Assembly (NCBI RefSeq): GCF_008370645.1 | Contig: NZ_VTZN01000006.1 | Coordinates: 1-63,687 of the forward strand | DNA from: Mycobacterium simiae | GTDB lineage: Bacteria; Actinomycetota; Actinomycetes; Mycobacteriales; Mycobacteriaceae | Length of the DNA: 63,687 nt | Reading direction: 5' to 3' | Part shown: piece after piece, positions 55,834-63,687 of the stretch | How the letters are laid out: the number at the start of each line of letters is the position of its first letter | Numbering within the stretch: position 1 is the stretch's first letter | Program-made: the position numbers and the translations under genes | Notes under the pieces: generated by a model | The model's database searches: none | Seen by the model: the letters and a program-made list of their open reading frames with translations, nothing else | What the model was told of the DNA's origin: nothing

Positions 55834-56304
55834 GTGTCGAGCAGTAACATCCCAACCCGAGTGGACGGTGTGGATGTTCGCGGGCCACGGTTCGTGGCGT
55901 GGATAACCACGGCGGTCTTGCTGGTCATCCTGATCGTTTCGGCGTTCAGTCCCGCGGCTGCGGCAATCATTTTGAGCCTGCAGGCCGTGGTGTTCGCCCT
56001 AGGAGCCGGCGGCGGGCCGCGCCGGAATCCCTACGGGATGCTGTTCGCGACGTTCGTGGCGCCACGGCTGGGACCGGTACGAGAACGCGAACCGGTTCCC
56101 CCGCTGCGGTTCGCCCAATTGGTCGGGTTTGTGTTCGCCACCTTCGGCATTGCCGGTTTTTCCGTCGGTTCTGTCGTGGTGGGTGTTGTCGCGACCTCGT
56201 TTGCGCTGGTGGCCGCCTTGTTGAATGCGGCCTTCGGGATTTGCCTGGGCTGCGAGCTTTATCCGCTGGTCGCACGTTTGCGACGCACTCCCCGTCCCGC
56301 CTAG
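55834..56304 (+). CDS. DUF4395 membrane protein
   Basis: TAGGAGTGATTC precedes the GTG at 55834. The 156-residue protein has four predicted transmembrane helices (about 22-40, 42-60, 92-112, 115-140) and the DUF4395 hallmarks DVRGPRFVAW, GMLFATFVAPRLGP and GICLGCELYPL with two cysteines. DUF4395 genes are found beside thiosulfate sulfurtransferases, and a role in moving a sulfur compound or in thiol redox at the membrane is inferred. In M. tuberculosis I recall thiX at this spot. Confidence 0.85.
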   Translation: MSSSNIPTRVDGVDVRGPRFVAWITTAVLLVILIVSAFSPAAAAIILSLQAVVFALGAGGGPRRNPYGMLFATFVAPRLGPVREREPVPPLRFAQLVGFVFATFGIAGFSVGSVVVGVVATSFALVAALLNAAFGICLGCELYPLVARLRRTPRPA

Positions 56305-56339
56305 CTGCTGTTCATCTGACGAAATCGAAAGGATCCACC

Positions 56340-57182
56340 ATGGCACGCTCCGAAGTCCTGGTCTCTACCGACTGGGCTGAGCGCAACCTCAGCAGTCCGG
56401 GAGCCGTCAACGTCGTCTTCGTCGAAGTCGACGAGGACACCAGCGCATATGACGACGGCCACATCCCCGGCGCGATCAAGCTGGACTGGCGCACCGATCT
56501 GCAGGACCCGGTCAAGCGCGACTTCGTCGACGCCCAGCAATTCTCTAAGTTGCTCAGCGACCGCGGCATCGCCAACGACGACACCGTGATTCTCTACGGC
56601 GGCAACAACAACTGGTTCGCCGCCTACGCCTACTGGTATTTCAAGCTGTACGGGCACGAGAAGGTCAAGCTGCTCGACGGCGGCCGCAAGAAGTGGGAAC
56701 TCGACGGCCGCCCGCTCTCCACAGACAAAGTCACCAGGCCCGCGACCTCTTACAGTGCGGCCCCGCCGGACAACAGCATCCGCGCATTCCGCGACGAGGT
56801 CATCGCGGCAATCGGCGTCAAAAACCTGGTCGACGTGCGTTCCCCCGACGAGTTCTCCGGCAAGATCCTGGCGCCGGCGCACCTGCCACAGGAACAAAGC
56901 CAGCGCCCGGGTCACGTTCCCGGCGCGATCAACGTGCCGTGGAGCAGGGCCGCCAATGAGGACGGCACCTTCAAATCAGATGCGCAATTGGCCAAGGTGT
57001 ACGCCGATGCCGGTCTGGACGGCACCAAGAAAACGATTGCGTATTGCCGAATCGGGGAGCGATCCTCGCACACTTGGTTCGTCCTGCACGAGTTGCTCGG
57101 ACACAAGAACGTGAAGAACTACGACGGCAGTTGGACGGAATACGGCTCCCTGGTGGGTGCCCCGATCGAGTTGGGAAACTGA
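56340..57182 (+). CDS. cysA2: Thiosulfate sulfurtransferase CysA2
   Basis: The 280-residue rhodanese has an inactive N-terminal domain (ending LLDGGRKKWELDGRPL) and an active C-terminal one with YCRIGERSSH, where the cysteine forms the persulfide. It transfers sulfane sulfur from thiosulfate and in mycobacteria may supply sulfur to MoeZ-type pathways. AAAGGATCCACC before the ATG is the ribosome site. It is followed 1 bp later by sseC2, its regular partner. Confidence 0.95.
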   Translation: MARSEVLVSTDWAERNLSSPGAVNVVFVEVDEDTSAYDDGHIPGAIKLDWRTDLQDPVKRDFVDAQQFSKLLSDRGIANDDTVILYGGNNNWFAAYAYWYFKLYGHEKVKLLDGGRKKWELDGRPLSTDKVTRPATSYSAAPPDNSIRAFRDEVIAAIGVKNLVDVRSPDEFSGKILAPAHLPQEQSQRPGHVPGAINVPWSRAANEDGTFKSDAQLAKVYADAGLDGTKKTIAYCRIGERSSHTWFVLHELLGHKNVKNYDGSWTEYGSLVGAPIELGN

Positions 57183-57183
57183 T

Positions 57184-57486
57184 ATGTGCACTGCGCCTAA
57201 GCAAGGACTGACGCTGCCTGCCAGCGTCGACCTGGAAAAGGAGACGGTGATCACCGGCAGGGTGGTTGACCGTGACGGCCAAGCCGTGGGTGGCGCGTTT
57301 GTGCGTCTGCTGGACTCCACCGACGAGTTCACCGCGGAGGTGGTCGCGTCGGCCACCGGCGATTTCCGATTTTTCGCCGCGCCGGGGTCGTGGACGGTCC
57401 GCGCCTTGTCGAAGGTCGGAAACGGTGACGCCGTGGTGAAGCCGTCGGGCGCAGGCATCCACGAGGTGGACGTCAAGATCGCCTGA
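57184..57486 (+). CDS. sseC2: SseC2 (DUF1416) sulfur-metabolism protein
   Basis: The 100-residue protein reads as a carboxypeptidase-regulatory-like beta fold: VITGRVVDRDGQAVGGAFVR and FRFFAAPGSWTVRALS. A cysteine at residue 2 could bear a persulfide. The start ATG is 1 bp after the cysA2 stop. SseC is always next to CysA in mycobacteria, but its activity is unknown. Confidence 0.92.
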   Translation: MCTAPKQGLTLPASVDLEKETVITGRVVDRDGQAVGGAFVRLLDSTDEFTAEVVASATGDFRFFAAPGSWTVRALSKVGNGDAVVKPSGAGIHEVDVKIA

Positions 57487-57522
57487 CGCGCGGCCTGGCT
57501 GATCCCGGATAGACTCAGGCAC

Positions 57523-57621
57523 GTGGTGCTGTTCTACGAGATCATGCTGGTTCTGGCAACGGTGGTCATCTCCTGGTTCGCGCTGTATGTGCTGTATCGG
57601 CTCATTACCGACGAGTCGTGA
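57523..57621 (+). CDS. 32-residue single-pass membrane peptide
   Basis: GTG at 57523 opens [20 protein letters not shown] and continues with one hydrophobic helix to [15 protein letters not shown] at 57510-57515 would put transcription start on the GTG, so a leaderless message is likely. The stop overlaps the GTG of the Rv0813c-like gene (GTGA), which would couple the two. The pattern is coding-like and the context argues for a real small protein. Confidence 0.65.
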   Translation: MVLFYEIMLVLATVVISWFALYVLYRLITDES

Positions 57622-58295
57622 CCTCCGACGACAGCGATGACAGGCCGGACGCTGGCGCAGGCTCTGGCGACCATGCAGTCACCGGAATATTTCACGCAGC
57701 GGAACGCGCCAAGCTGACTGCGGCCCGCAACATCCCCGGTTTCGACGACTTGCCGATACCTGCCGATACCGCGAACCTCCGCGAGGGCGCCAGCCTGCAC
57801 GATGCGTTGCTGGCGCTGCTGCCGCTGGTCGGAGTGTGGCGCGGCGAAGGCGAGGGCCGCGGACACGACGGCGACTACCGGTTCGGCCAACAGATCGTGG
57901 TCTCGCACGATGGCCGCGATTATCTGAATTGGGAAGCCCGGTCCTGGCGCCTCACTGAGACCGGCGAGTACCACGAACCGACTCTGCGTGAGACGGGCTT
58001 CTGGCGCTTCGTCAGCGATCCCGACGACCCGAGCGAGTCTCAGGCGATCGAGCTGCTGCTGGCCCACTCCGCGGGTTACGTGGAGTTGTTCTACGGCCGC
58101 CCGCGTACCCAGTCGTCGTGGGAGTTGGTCACCGATGCGTTAGCCCGAAGCCGGTCCGGCGTGCTGGTCGGCGGAGCCAAGCGGCTCTACGGCATCGTCG
58201 AAGGCGGTGACCTGGCCTATGTCGAGGAACGGGTAGACGCCGACGGCGGCTTGGTGCCGCATCTGTCAGCGCGCTTGTCGCGGTTCGTCGGTTAG
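57618..58295 (+). CDS. Nitrobindin-like beta-barrel protein, Rv0813c-like
   Basis: The 225-residue protein matches the mycobacterial fatty-acid-binding-like/nitrobindin fold: [16 protein letters not shown] with the GxWxGxG strand and the C-terminal [21 protein letters not shown] carrying the histidine that binds heme in nitrobindins. It may bind heme and detoxify peroxynitrite. GTG overlaps the preceding small gene stop. It is the last syntenic gene before the RyR/TIR insertion. Confidence 0.88.
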   Translation: MTSDDSDDRPDAGAGSGDHAVTGIFHAAERAKLTAARNIPGFDDLPIPADTANLREGASLHDALLALLPLVGVWRGEGEGRGHDGDYRFGQQIVVSHDGRDYLNWEARSWRLTETGEYHEPTLRETGFWRFVSDPDDPSESQAIELLLAHSAGYVELFYGRPRTQSSWELVTDALARSRSGVLVGGAKRLYGIVEGGDLAYVEERVDADGGLVPHLSARLSRFVG

Positions 58296-58297
58296 CA

Positions 58298-58358
58298 ACG
58301 CCCGAAAAACCCACCACGGCTAGCGCGGATCCCGTTCTGGTTGTTGCCTTCGGGCGTT
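58298..58358. terminator. Inverted repeat after the Rv0813c-like gene
   Basis: AACGCCCGAA and TTCGGGCGTT form a 10-bp stem with a 41-base loop, placed directly behind the stop at 58295 and before the RyR-protein gene. There is no T-run, so it may stop transcription weakly or be processed. Confidence 0.45.
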
Positions 58359-58418
58359 ACTTCTGCGTGTACTGTTCGACGACCGAGCAGCCGATACACC
58401 ACCGGAAGGAGCCGGCCG

Positions 58419-60791
58419 ATGCCGCGCAGCAGGACAGCCCCGCCCGTGGCGCGGTGGATCGTGTGGGGGGTCGGGGTGTTGTTGATCGGCTATCTCGCCG
58501 CGGTAGCGCTGCAACCGGCCATTCTCGATGTGCTGCCGGCGTGGCTGAGCTGGTTCGGCCGGCCGGGGTCGATGGCGACCATCGCGATCGTGGTGTGCGA
58601 GTTGATCGCGGTCTATGTGCTGACCTTCCGGTCCAACGGTAGCCACCGGTTGGTAGGTGTGTCGTTCACCGTGATCGCATTGCTCATCACGATGAGCGCT
58701 GTGTTGGGACTCAGTTCATATTGGTCCTGCCACGACGCCAACCATCCGGCAGTCTTCAGCCCGCTGATGTGGACCGCCCAACTCGTCAAAGGCGGCACCG
58801 GTGATATGTCGCTCAGCGGGCGCACCTGCCCGAATCCCACCCCCGTCGGCTTAGAACTGGCCCGCATCGCCGCGCTGTCGGCGATCTTCACCGGCTTGGG
58901 TGGCGTGGCGGTCGGCGTCTTCCGGTCTCAGGTGGACCGGCTGCGGGCCAACGTGGCCGACTCGGTCACCGCCATCGTGGGCGTCGACGACGACACCGAG
59001 TCAATGATCAGCGGAGTCGCGCGGACGCTGGACCGGCGCAGCACCCTGGCGGTGATCACCAACGCCGGCGATGACCGGGCCCAGCGAATCCGCCGGCTGG
59101 GCGCCCGAGTGGTATTGGTCGACCTCAACGCACCGTCCACCTTGGTGTCGCTCCGGCTGTGGCGCCACCTTGGGCGGCTCTATCTGATGTCGCCCGATCC
59201 GGCGACCAACCTGATGTGGCTGGACCTGATAAGTCGACGGCTAGCCGAAATCGGCGACAAGCAGCGATTGCCGCTCATCGTGCGCATTGACGATCCATGG
59301 TTGGCCGAGGCCTGGCGCGCACAACAGTTCGGCGGGTCCGACACCCGGTGGGCGGCCGACGTGGTCGGCCGATACGAGGTTACCGCCGGCCGGCTCCTCG
59401 ACAGCGTTATCGCGACGCCCCACATCCAGCGCGTGTTCATCTGCGGCACTTCGCAGTTGACTTTGGCCCTGTGCGCCGACCTAACCCGCCGGGCACTGGA
59501 ACGCGACTTCTACACTCCGCCAGGGGTGGCGCCGCTGCCCGCGCTGACGCTGGTCGAGCGGGACGCTGAGGACTACCTCAAGGATCACCAGTTTTACCGT
59601 GAGCAGGCCGGATTTGTCTCAGCCGGTCCGGCTATCGACGCGGTGTCGGAAACGCCGACCGTGCCGGCCATGCTGCGTCTGATCGGCGATGCCGATCCGG
59701 CAACCTGCGCGGTCATTCTGGTCGACAGCCACTCCCCGGCGACCGGCACCAGGCTGGGCGCCCGGCTGCCGACGATGCCTGTCTTCGCCTGGGATCCCAA
59801 CGCCCGCGGCACCGAGGATTCCTCCCAGATCGTCGGCCTGCTGCAGACCTACAGCCTTGCGTTGGACACCCGCGAGGGCCAGATTCAAGATGCCTGGGAA
59901 CGCGCGGCCAGGCTGATCCACGAGCGCTATGTCGCCACCATCGACCCCGGCGCGCCCAGGTCCCCGGCGGCACGACGGTGGGCCGACCTTGACGAGTTCT
60001 ACCGCGGGTCCAACCGGCGCCAGGTGCGTAATGCGTTATGGATGGTCGAACGGATCGCCGGACATACCTGGAACACCTGGGGCTGTCCCCCCGCTCAACT
60101 GTCCGGCCATGACATGGCCACCTCGCCGCCGCTAGAACAGCTCGCGCTAATGGGCTTCGACCAAGACTCGGCCCTGAGTATGGCCAAGGCGGAACACGAG
60201 GACTGGTGTCGCTACTACCGCCGCAATGGCTGGAAGTACGGGACCCCGCGCGACGATTCTCGCCGTATTCACGACAAACTGGTCGACTGGTCGGTAGTCG
60301 AAAGCACTCCCGATCTGCTCAACGCTGCGGTGCGCAGCCTGGCCGCCACGCTGTGGAGCCTGCGCCAACTGGGCTACCGGTCACGCCCGCTGTGGCGGTC
60401 TTTCACCCGGGTCGGAACGGTCAGCGCTGAACAACGAAGCACCCCGTGGACATGGAAGTCAGATTCCGGGCACTCCATGCGGGCCGCGCCCGGAGATTGG
60501 GCAGTCCAGGAAAACCGCAAAACCTGGTCGGTGCGCGACGACATCTTCCGCGCGACCTACGAGGACCTCGGCGGTGGGAAGTGGCGTCGCAAGGGGCGCG
60601 TGCAAGCCCGGCCGGCGCAAGCCGGTGAGACCATCAACACGTTGGAAGGACCCACCACCGCCGCAGACGGCGACTGGGTGGTGCGCGGCAACGACGGCGA
60701 GCAATGGCCGGTTCCCGGTGACGAGTTCGCTCGGCGTTATGTCGAACTTCGTCCACCCGCCGGCGTGGACGCCCACGACGGTCCGGGATAG
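58419..60791 (+). CDS. Membrane RyR-domain protein with Rossmann and PGDYG-like repeats
   Basis: GGAAGGAG precedes the ATG at 58419. The 790-residue protein has four transmembrane helices (about 12-32, 52-70, 78-98, 146-168). A TrkA-N-like region follows (183-260, VTAIVGVDDD and VVLVDLNAP), then a second nucleotide-binding-like strand (VFICGTSQLTLALCAD, about 338). A RyR domain (about 588-650) has KAEHEDWCRYYRRNGWKYG. Two PGDYG-like repeats (692-716 and 751-775) share GDWxVxxN and Y. The design suggests ligand gating of a membrane module. It pairs with the TIR gene 135 bp on. Confidence 0.83.
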   Translation: MPRSRTAPPVARWIVWGVGVLLIGYLAAVALQPAILDVLPAWLSWFGRPGSMATIAIVVCELIAVYVLTFRSNGSHRLVGVSFTVIALLITMSAVLGLSSYWSCHDANHPAVFSPLMWTAQLVKGGTGDMSLSGRTCPNPTPVGLELARIAALSAIFTGLGGVAVGVFRSQVDRLRANVADSVTAIVGVDDDTESMISGVARTLDRRSTLAVITNAGDDRAQRIRRLGARVVLVDLNAPSTLVSLRLWRHLGRLYLMSPDPATNLMWLDLISRRLAEIGDKQRLPLIVRIDDPWLAEAWRAQQFGGSDTRWAADVVGRYEVTAGRLLDSVIATPHIQRVFICGTSQLTLALCADLTRRALERDFYTPPGVAPLPALTLVERDAEDYLKDHQFYREQAGFVSAGPAIDAVSETPTVPAMLRLIGDADPATCAVILVDSHSPATGTRLGARLPTMPVFAWDPNARGTEDSSQIVGLLQTYSLALDTREGQIQDAWERAARLIHERYVATIDPGAPRSPAARRWADLDEFYRGSNRRQVRNALWMVERIAGHTWNTWGCPPAQLSGHDMATSPPLEQLALMGFDQDSALSMAKAEHEDWCRYYRRNGWKYGTPRDDSRRIHDKLVDWSVVESTPDLLNAAVRSLAATLWSLRQLGYRSRPLWRSFTRVGTVSAEQRSTPWTWKSDSGHSMRAAPGDWAVQENRKTWSVRDDIFRATYEDLGGGKWRRKGRVQARPAQAGETINTLEGPTTAADGDWVVRGNDGEQWPVPGDEFARRYVELRPPAGVDAHDGPG

Positions 60792-60926
60792 CACGGATCG
60801 GCGATGCCGTCGCCATGATGCAGCACACGTTTGCCAAAGCCAGATTGCTGTGCTCAATGCCATGCGCTACCGTCGCTTGACGGATTCGCCGTGTTAGCTC
60901 CCTGCGCCCCTCAATCGGAGACTGCT

Positions 60927-62450
60927 ATGGCCATATTTATCAGCTACTCAAGCCAAGACCGGTCGTCGCTCGAAGCGCTGACGACCGCGCTTCGGCGTGC
61001 CCAGCAGCAAGTCTGGTTCGACCAAGAGCTTGGTGGTGGAGACACCTGGTGGAACAAGATTCTGGAGCAGATCCGCGCATCTGACGTGTTCATCGTCGCG
61101 CTTTCGAACCACTGGTTGCTGTCCAAGCCCAGTCAGGCCGAGTTGCGCTACGCGCAAGCTCTGCAACGGCCCATCCTTCCCGTCCAGGTCGGGCCGGTCG
61201 ACAGTGTCCGGGTAAACCCGGTCTCGACGTTGCAGATCATCAACTACCAGAACCCGACCGTGGACGCCGGTATTCAGTTGGTTACGGCGATACACGCATT
61301 GCGAGAAAAGGCTCCGCCGCTGCCCTCGCCGTTGCCCGAGGAACCGCCCGTACCGTTCGGCTATCTCATGCGCCTTGGCGACGCCCTCGCCGAAAAGGAG
61401 CTCAGCCCCCAGCAACAGCTGCAAATGCTGGTCGAACTCCGCTCCGGACTCGACGAGGACGGCGACGACCCGAGCGCGCGAAGCGACATCGCGCAGCTTC
61501 TGCGCATGCTGCGGATGCGACACGACGTCACGTACCGGACCCGTACCGAAATAGACAATGTGCTGGGCGAGATCGGCGCCGTCGAAGCGGGCGCCCCGGG
61601 CAAGCCGTCAACTCCGACTACACCGGCGCAACCCAGTCCGGCAGCCGCGAGCGGGCCGACGCCCAGCGCCCAGCCGCAACCGGTCAGCTCCCCATCGAGG
61701 CCGTCGCCGTCGCAAGGCACCGCGCAAAGCGCCACCGACGCGCAGTCCAACAAGCGGCTGATCATCATCGGGGGCGCCGCCCTAGCCGTCGTCGTCGCCA
61801 TCGTGTTGGTCGTGATGTTTGCCATGCCGAGCGGAAATCGCAAACCGGCGGCCAAGCCAGGTACTTCGATGTCGGCGGCGGGGCCGTCGGCGCCCACCGA
61901 ACCAGTCCTACTCGGTGCCGCCGAAATCGGCAGCATCCTGGGGGACCAGAATATGGTGTCCTCCGCGCACGGCGACCAACTGCGCACGTCGCAGGGAACG
62001 CTGTCAGATCCACAGTGCATAGCGGCCTTCGAACCTCTCCAGGAGTCCGTGTATCGCCCGCACGATCCCACCGCGGTGCATAGCGAGGTCGTCCACACCT
62101 CGGGCGATAACCCCGCTCACCGGGTGGTCGAAGCCGCAGCAACTTTCCCATCGGCCGAGAAGGCTCGCGCATTCGTGCAGACTTCCGCGGACAAGTGGGG
62201 AGCCTGCGCCGGCAAGTCCATCACATTCACCAGCTCCAGCACGCCCACTGAATGGACTTTCGGGGATGTGACGGGGGCTCCCCCGAAGATCGCCCAGGTG
62301 CGCACCGCGGGCGGCGGTAGTGGTCGCACCTGCCAGCACGTCATGAGCGCAGTCTCGGATGTGGTCATCGAGGTGGTTGCCTGCGGGACCGACGTCACCG
62401 ACGGCGCTAGCCGGATTGCCGAACAGATCGGCGTCAAAGCGGCGAAGTAA
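60927..62450 (+). CDS. TIR-domain protein with membrane helix and PknH-type sensor
   Basis: GGAG is 6 bases upstream of the ATG at 60927. The 507-residue protein starts with a TIR domain (1-125): FISYSSQDR, VWFDQELGGGDTWW and SDVFIVALS. A glutamate at residue 72 (SQAELRYA) takes the place of the NADase catalytic residue. A helical and proline-rich linker leads to one membrane helix (278-300). The outside part (325-505) matches the PknH C-terminal sensor, with four cysteines for two disulfides. An NAD-cleaving effector triggered by an envelope signal is inferred. Confidence 0.87.
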   Translation: MAIFISYSSQDRSSLEALTTALRRAQQQVWFDQELGGGDTWWNKILEQIRASDVFIVALSNHWLLSKPSQAELRYAQALQRPILPVQVGPVDSVRVNPVSTLQIINYQNPTVDAGIQLVTAIHALREKAPPLPSPLPEEPPVPFGYLMRLGDALAEKELSPQQQLQMLVELRSGLDEDGDDPSARSDIAQLLRMLRMRHDVTYRTRTEIDNVLGEIGAVEAGAPGKPSTPTTPAQPSPAAASGPTPSAQPQPVSSPSRPSPSQGTAQSATDAQSNKRLIIIGGAALAVVVAIVLVVMFAMPSGNRKPAAKPGTSMSAAGPSAPTEPVLLGAAEIGSILGDQNMVSSAHGDQLRTSQGTLSDPQCIAAFEPLQESVYRPHDPTAVHSEVVHTSGDNPAHRVVEAAATFPSAEKARAFVQTSADKWGACAGKSITFTSSSTPTEWTFGDVTGAPPKIAQVRTAGGGSGRTCQHVMSAVSDVVIEVVACGTDVTDGASRIAEQIGVKAAK

Positions 62451-62476
62451 CCACGCTCCGGGTACTGACATGGAGC

Positions 62477-62523
62477 GGCCCCCGAGCGCTTGTCCGGTTG
62501 GACAGACCGGAAGCTCGGGGGCC
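62477..62523. terminator. Strong hairpin between the TIR gene and the pabC-like gene
   Basis: GGCCCCCGAGC and GCTCGGGGGCC pair perfectly over 11 bp. The loop holds a second stem, TCCGGT with ACCGGA. It lies 26 bp after the TIR-gene stop, and being symmetric can end transcription from both sides. No T-run follows, as is common in mycobacteria. Confidence 0.7.
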
Positions 62524-62599
62524 GGGTGGCTACGTAGGATTCGCCAGCGCGCGTTGGACGCCGGCTCTTCCGAGCCATGCAGCTAGCGCGCAGCCACCT

Positions 62600-62646
62600 C
62601 ACATGTCCATGAAGCTATCAATTTCGCGGACCACCTCCTTTCCTGT
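62600..62646 (-). promoter_or_regulatory. Orphan extended Shine-Dalgarno with a mini-frame
   Basis: The minus strand reads GAAAGGAGGTG, complementary over 11 bases to the expected 16S rRNA tail. Directly behind it is a 12-codon frame from GTG (62635) to TGA (62600) spelling VVREIDSFMDM. The spacing is too short for that GTG to use the site normally. No gene lies downstream before the hairpin, so this may be a leader, a decoy or the end of a lost gene. Confidence 0.35.
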
Positions 62647-62698
62647 GTAGGGCTGACCGTACCCTCACTTAATCCCACCGACAACGGGATTAGCGTCC

Positions 62699-63652
62699 TC
62701 AGCGGTCACTGACGATGGCGGCGTCGACAAGTTCGGCGAATGCCGCGGCGATCGGGGCGGCGGGTAGGAGCCGGCCGTCGAGGATGTGCACGCGCGCGGC
62801 CAGGGTCATGCTCGACACCAACCAAACTCCTTGAGCGGCATGGAGATCTGACACCCGCAACGCGCGGTAGTCACAGTCGTAGCCTTTGGCGCGAGCCACT
62901 TCGAAGAGCGCCTGTTGAGTTGTGCCGCGCAGGATCGGATACCACGGCGGCGGGGTCAGCAGGTACGGGTTAGCCCCGTATCCGCCGTCGCTGTCCGTGG
63001 CGACTACCACCGTCGAGCGCGGCCCTTCCAGGATGTAGCCGTCCGAACTGACGAAGATGACGTCCCCGGCGCCCTGCTTGGCGGCGTGACGCAGGGCGGC
63101 CATGTTCACCGCATATGACAATGTCTTGGCGCCGGCCATCAGCCACGGCATGGTATCGGCGGCGGAGGGCAAGCCGCGGTTTAGGGTGATCGCCGATACA
63201 CCGTCGCGCCGGACGGCGGCAACCCGCTCAGGAACGGGGTTGACCATCACATACGCGGTGGGCGCCGAGGCGGCACGCCCACAGACGGAAGGACCCCCTA
63301 CCGCCTGCGGGGAACGGCCATCCCCTTGCGGAGGAGCGCTCTCCCGACCGCGGCTGTAGATCAGACGCATCGCGCCCTCATCGCTGGTGTCGCGCACCCA
63401 TCGCTGCGTCGCCACCGCTATGGCTTGCCGCCAACCGGCCAGGTCGGGCTCGGGCAGCTCCATCAATTTGGCGGAGTGAGTCAACCGCTGCAGATGCGGC
63501 TCTATCAGACACGCTGCACCGTCGCGGACCAACAACGTTTCGAAGACGCCGTCGCCGCGGACCGCCGCCAGGTCATCGGCATGCAACAGCGGCGTCCCCG
63601 GCTCGAAAACTTCACCGTCGAGCGTGACGACAACACCCGTCTGGCCAGCCAT
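62699..63652 (-). CDS. pabC: Aminodeoxychorismate lyase-like PLP enzyme (Rv0812-like)
   Basis: The 317-residue protein is a fold-type IV PLP enzyme. It has the phosphate-binding and entry blocks RGDGVFETLLVRDG, the PLP lysine in MAGAKTLSYAVNM, DVIFVSSDGYILEGPRSTVV and the C-terminal VWLVSSMTLAARVHILDG. PabC makes 4-aminobenzoate for folate; D-amino-acid or branched-chain transaminase relatives look alike. About 25 extra residues (SAPPQGDGRSPQAVGGP and on, 63259-63345) interrupt the domain compared with the usual length. The gene resumes M. tuberculosis synteny. Confidence 0.88.
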   Translation of the reverse strand: MAGQTGVVVTLDGEVFEPGTPLLHADDLAAVRGDGVFETLLVRDGAACLIEPHLQRLTHSAKLMELPEPDLAGWRQAIAVATQRWVRDTSDEGAMRLIYSRGRESAPPQGDGRSPQAVGGPSVCGRAASAPTAYVMVNPVPERVAAVRRDGVSAITLNRGLPSAADTMPWLMAGAKTLSYAVNMAALRHAAKQGAGDVIFVSSDGYILEGPRSTVVVATDSDGGYGANPYLLTPPPWYPILRGTTQQALFEVARAKGYDCDYRALRVSDLHAAQGVWLVSSMTLAARVHILDGRLLPAAPIAAAFAELVDAAIVSDR

Positions 63653-63687
63653 GTCCCAGCAGCCTAGTGCCCCGTGGCGATCGCAAG

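Noticed and set aside
62477..62523. CRISPR-like or mobile-element end repeat
   Set aside because: A single symmetric hairpin right behind a stop codon between convergent genes is better read as a terminator. No repeat-spacer array was seen anywhere.

Overview
The window reads as a high-GC slow-growing Mycobacterium chromosome. The right part (about 41.3-63.7 kb) follows, in order, genes I recall as the Rv0831c-to-Rv0812 block of M. tuberculosis: a TIGR04255 protein, a SAM methyltransferase, a deaminase, kmtR, a DUF2236 oxygenase, a TetR regulator, desA1, a dus gene, an LCP protein, phoY2, phoT, mshD, glnR, lmeA, cysA2, sseC2, an Rv0813c-like protein and a pabC-like lyase. Names rest on recognised protein sequence and gene order, since no database could be searched.

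Layout. 1-7.0 kb holds the end of an mce operon (mceC partial, mceD, lipoprotein mceE, mceF, and a double-length Mce-associated membrane protein). 6.9-11.0 kb, minus strand, holds a fumarase-superfamily lyase and a moaE-moaA-moaD-nitroreductase operon. 11.1-15.4 kb is a four-gene catabolic cassette: SDR, acetoacetate-decarboxylase-like protein and two amidohydrolases. 16-18 kb is a TetR/cytochrome P450 pair with a palindromic operator. 18-22.5 kb is a sulfur-flavoured cluster: an ArsR-rhodanese regulator, an SQR-like flavoprotein and an MddA-like methyltransferase, with a matching operator-like repeat beside a second methyltransferase.

22.5-40.7 kb is an integration hot spot at tRNA-Phe. A 50-bp perfect direct repeat of the tRNA-Phe 3' end (27717-27766 and 40666-40715) brackets a 13-kb actinobacterial integrative and conjugative element (AICE). 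It carries a rolling-circle Rep, an FtsK-type translocase, Xis, a tyrosine integrase and a GntR regulator with 11-bp iterons. Its cargo is an HTH/PIN pair, a three-Cys-motif protein with its TcmP partner, a TIGR02391 protein, a GNAT protein, and broken nuclease and helicase genes. To the left lie older layers: another att copy, an AbiE toxin-antitoxin pair, a truncated integrase joined to an ATPase fragment, a decayed second Rep and a decayed HipA-like kinase. A further worn integrase-end-plus-att copy lies inside the current element. Four tRNA genes (Phe, Asp, Glu, Lys) mark the right border.

The most interesting system is at 58.4-62.5 kb, inserted between the Rv0813c-like and pabC-like genes. 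One gene encodes a four-helix membrane protein with Rossmann regions, a RyR domain and two PGDYG-like repeats. The next encodes a TIR domain on the cytosolic side of one membrane helix with a PknH-type sensor outside. I infer a transmembrane immune or stress signalling pair. Other notable elements are a poly-cysteine leaderless leader peptide before cysA2, remnants of pstS and pstA between mshD and phoT, a histidine-rich protein beside KmtR, and an orphan extended Shine-Dalgarno near 62.6 kb.
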